Source: Sulfuricellaceae bacterium (GTDB lineage: Bacteria > Pseudomonadota > Gammaproteobacteria > Burkholderiales > UBA9220). From it: a DNA stretch of 7,674 nt. How positions within the stretch are numbered: position 1 is the first letter of the stretch; each line of letters starts with the position of its first letter. The stretch is from positions 1-7,674 of the forward strand of contig JAIOJO010000075.1 in assembly GCA_019911985.1 (NCBI GenBank). The letters are read 5' to 3'. Position numbers and translations under genes: made by a program. Below, one piece after another: positions 6,947 to 7,674 of the stretch. The notes beneath the pieces were generated by a model, which saw only the letters and a program-made list of their open reading frames with translations, was not told where the DNA came from and made no database searches.

Positions 6947-7674
6947 TTTCCCGCCTCTGCCACCGGCAACATCATGCACACGCAAGCCCCTCTCGGTTGG
7001 AGGTTTTCTATGCTGAGTTTGCCATTGTGCTCTTCTACAATTTTCTTTACCACGGCCAGACCCAGGCCGGTTCCCTTCGGCTTGCTGGTTACATAAGGGT
7101 CGAATGCCCGCGCCAGAATCTGGTCCGGAAAGCCGCTGCCGTTATCATTGATGCACAATTTTACCATGCCGTTTTCCAAGCCCGTCTGCACTAAAATATC
7201 GGCGTCTTTCGTCTCGCCGACGGCGTCTTGCGAATTTTGCAACAAGTTGTGGATAACTTGGCGCAGCAAGGTAGGATCGCCCTGGAATTTCGGCAGATCC
7301 GGCGATAATTCGAGCCGAATACGATTGCCGAGCGATTCGTACAGCGTCAAAATTTCCTGGACTAAGCGGTTCAGGTCCAGTGTTTGCAGGCTGAGTTGCG
7401 GCGATCGGGCATAATCGCTGAAGGCATCCACCATTTTTTTAAGCGCCGCCACTTGATTGACTATGGTTTGCGTGGAACGGCGCAGCATATCGGCGTCGGC
7501 TTCTCCCAACTTGGCCGCCAATTTATGTTCGAGCCGCTCGGCGGACAACTGGATCGGCGTCAGCGGGTTTTTGATTTCGTGCGCCAAACGCCGCGCCACC
7601 TCGCCCCAAGCGGCGTCGCGCTGCGCTTGCAACAAATGGGTAATCTCATCGAACACGACGATGTAACCGCTTTC
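6943..7674 (-). CDS. ntrY: Sensor histidine kinase NtrY, C-terminal catalytic part, partial
   Basis: The gene is cut by the right edge; the frame is open to base 7674 (E-S-G-Y-I-V-V-F-D-E-I...), so the GTG at 7656 is internal. The 243 visible residues start at the end of a PAS-like sensor domain (ESGYIVVFDEITHLLQAQRD), then the dimerisation helix with the H-box RRLAHEIKNPLTPIQLSAE (phospho-histidine codon at 7579-7581), the N-box VIHNLLQNSQDAV, G1 DNGSGFPDQ and G2 GTGLGLAVVKKIVEEHNG. All ATP-binding and catalytic motifs are present, so this half looks active. The membrane segments and HAMP expected for NtrY are outside the window. It autophosphorylates and passes phosphate to NtrX, encoded next with a 4-base ATGA overlap, which indicates translational coupling. 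The signal sensed cannot be read from this part. Confidence 0.94.
   Translation of the reverse strand, partial: ESGYIVVFDEITHLLQAQRDAAWGEVARRLAHEIKNPLTPIQLSAERLEHKLAAKLGEADADMLRRSTQTIVNQVAALKKMVDAFSDYARSPQLSLQTLDLNRLVQEILTLYESLGNRIRLELSPDLPKFQGDPTLLRQVIHNLLQNSQDAVGETKDADILVQTGLENGMVKLCINDNGSGFPDQILARAFDPYVTSKPKGTGLGLAVVKKIVEEHNGKLSIENLQPRGACVCMMLPVAEAGK

Noticed and set aside
6947..6985. Longer NtrX start adding 13 residues.
   Set aside because: The added residues overlap the ntrY coding end; the family begins at the M-S-S-I-L-V-V-D-D type N-terminus and ATGA coupling supports 6946.
7248..7256. Perfect DnaA-box match (TGTGGATAA) that might mark a replication origin.
   Set aside because: A single copy within the ntrY N-box codons (V-I-H-N-L), no cluster, no AT-rich region and no dnaA/dnaN nearby.
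7434..7440. A7 run (minus strand) in ntrY as a programmed frameshift site.
   Set aside because: The codon phase is AAA-AAA-ATG rather than A-AAA-AAA, and the kinase frame continues intact through all its motifs.

Overview
The window looks like a piece of a proteobacterial chromosome, most likely beta- or gammaproteobacterial. The order ntrY-ntrX-trkA-trkH and close family matches in NtrX, TrkA and TrkH point that way. By eye the base composition is moderately GC-rich and even, with tight gene packing and no sign of insertion sequences, phage genes, CRISPR or tRNA/rRNA genes. A finer taxonomic call is not supported by what can be read here.

Layout. On the plus strand, the left edge (1-374) holds only the C-terminal end of a polyphosphate:AMP phosphotransferase. 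Everything else is on the minus strand and is read from right to left: the catalytic end of the sensor kinase NtrY (cut by the right edge), NtrX (overlapping NtrY by ATGA), a 148-base gap with a good sigma70-type promoter and an inverted repeat, then TrkA, TrkH, a small TPR protein and a 654-residue APC-superfamily permease that resembles the potassium importer KimA. The last four genes are separated by 0, 5 and 14 bases and look like one operon. A hairpin plus T-run that could end this operon lies inside the 3' end of the convergent phosphotransferase gene. No stretch over 300 bases lacks a gene.

How they work together. TrkH is the membrane potassium channel subunit and TrkA its nucleotide-binding gating ring. 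A KimA-like permease in the same operon would give a potassium-uptake module with two unrelated transporters. The small TPR protein between them has no known job. NtrYX lies directly upstream and may control the module, but this is inference from position.

The most notable points are: (1) NtrX keeps its receiver and Fis-type DNA-binding domain, but its central AAA+ domain is shortened and has lost the Walker A lysine, the GAFTGA loop, the Walker B acidic pair and the arginine-finger region, so it is unlikely to be a sigma54 activator; (2) the probable potassium, rather than amino-acid, specificity of the permease; (3) an inverted repeat covering the -35 box of the trk promoter.
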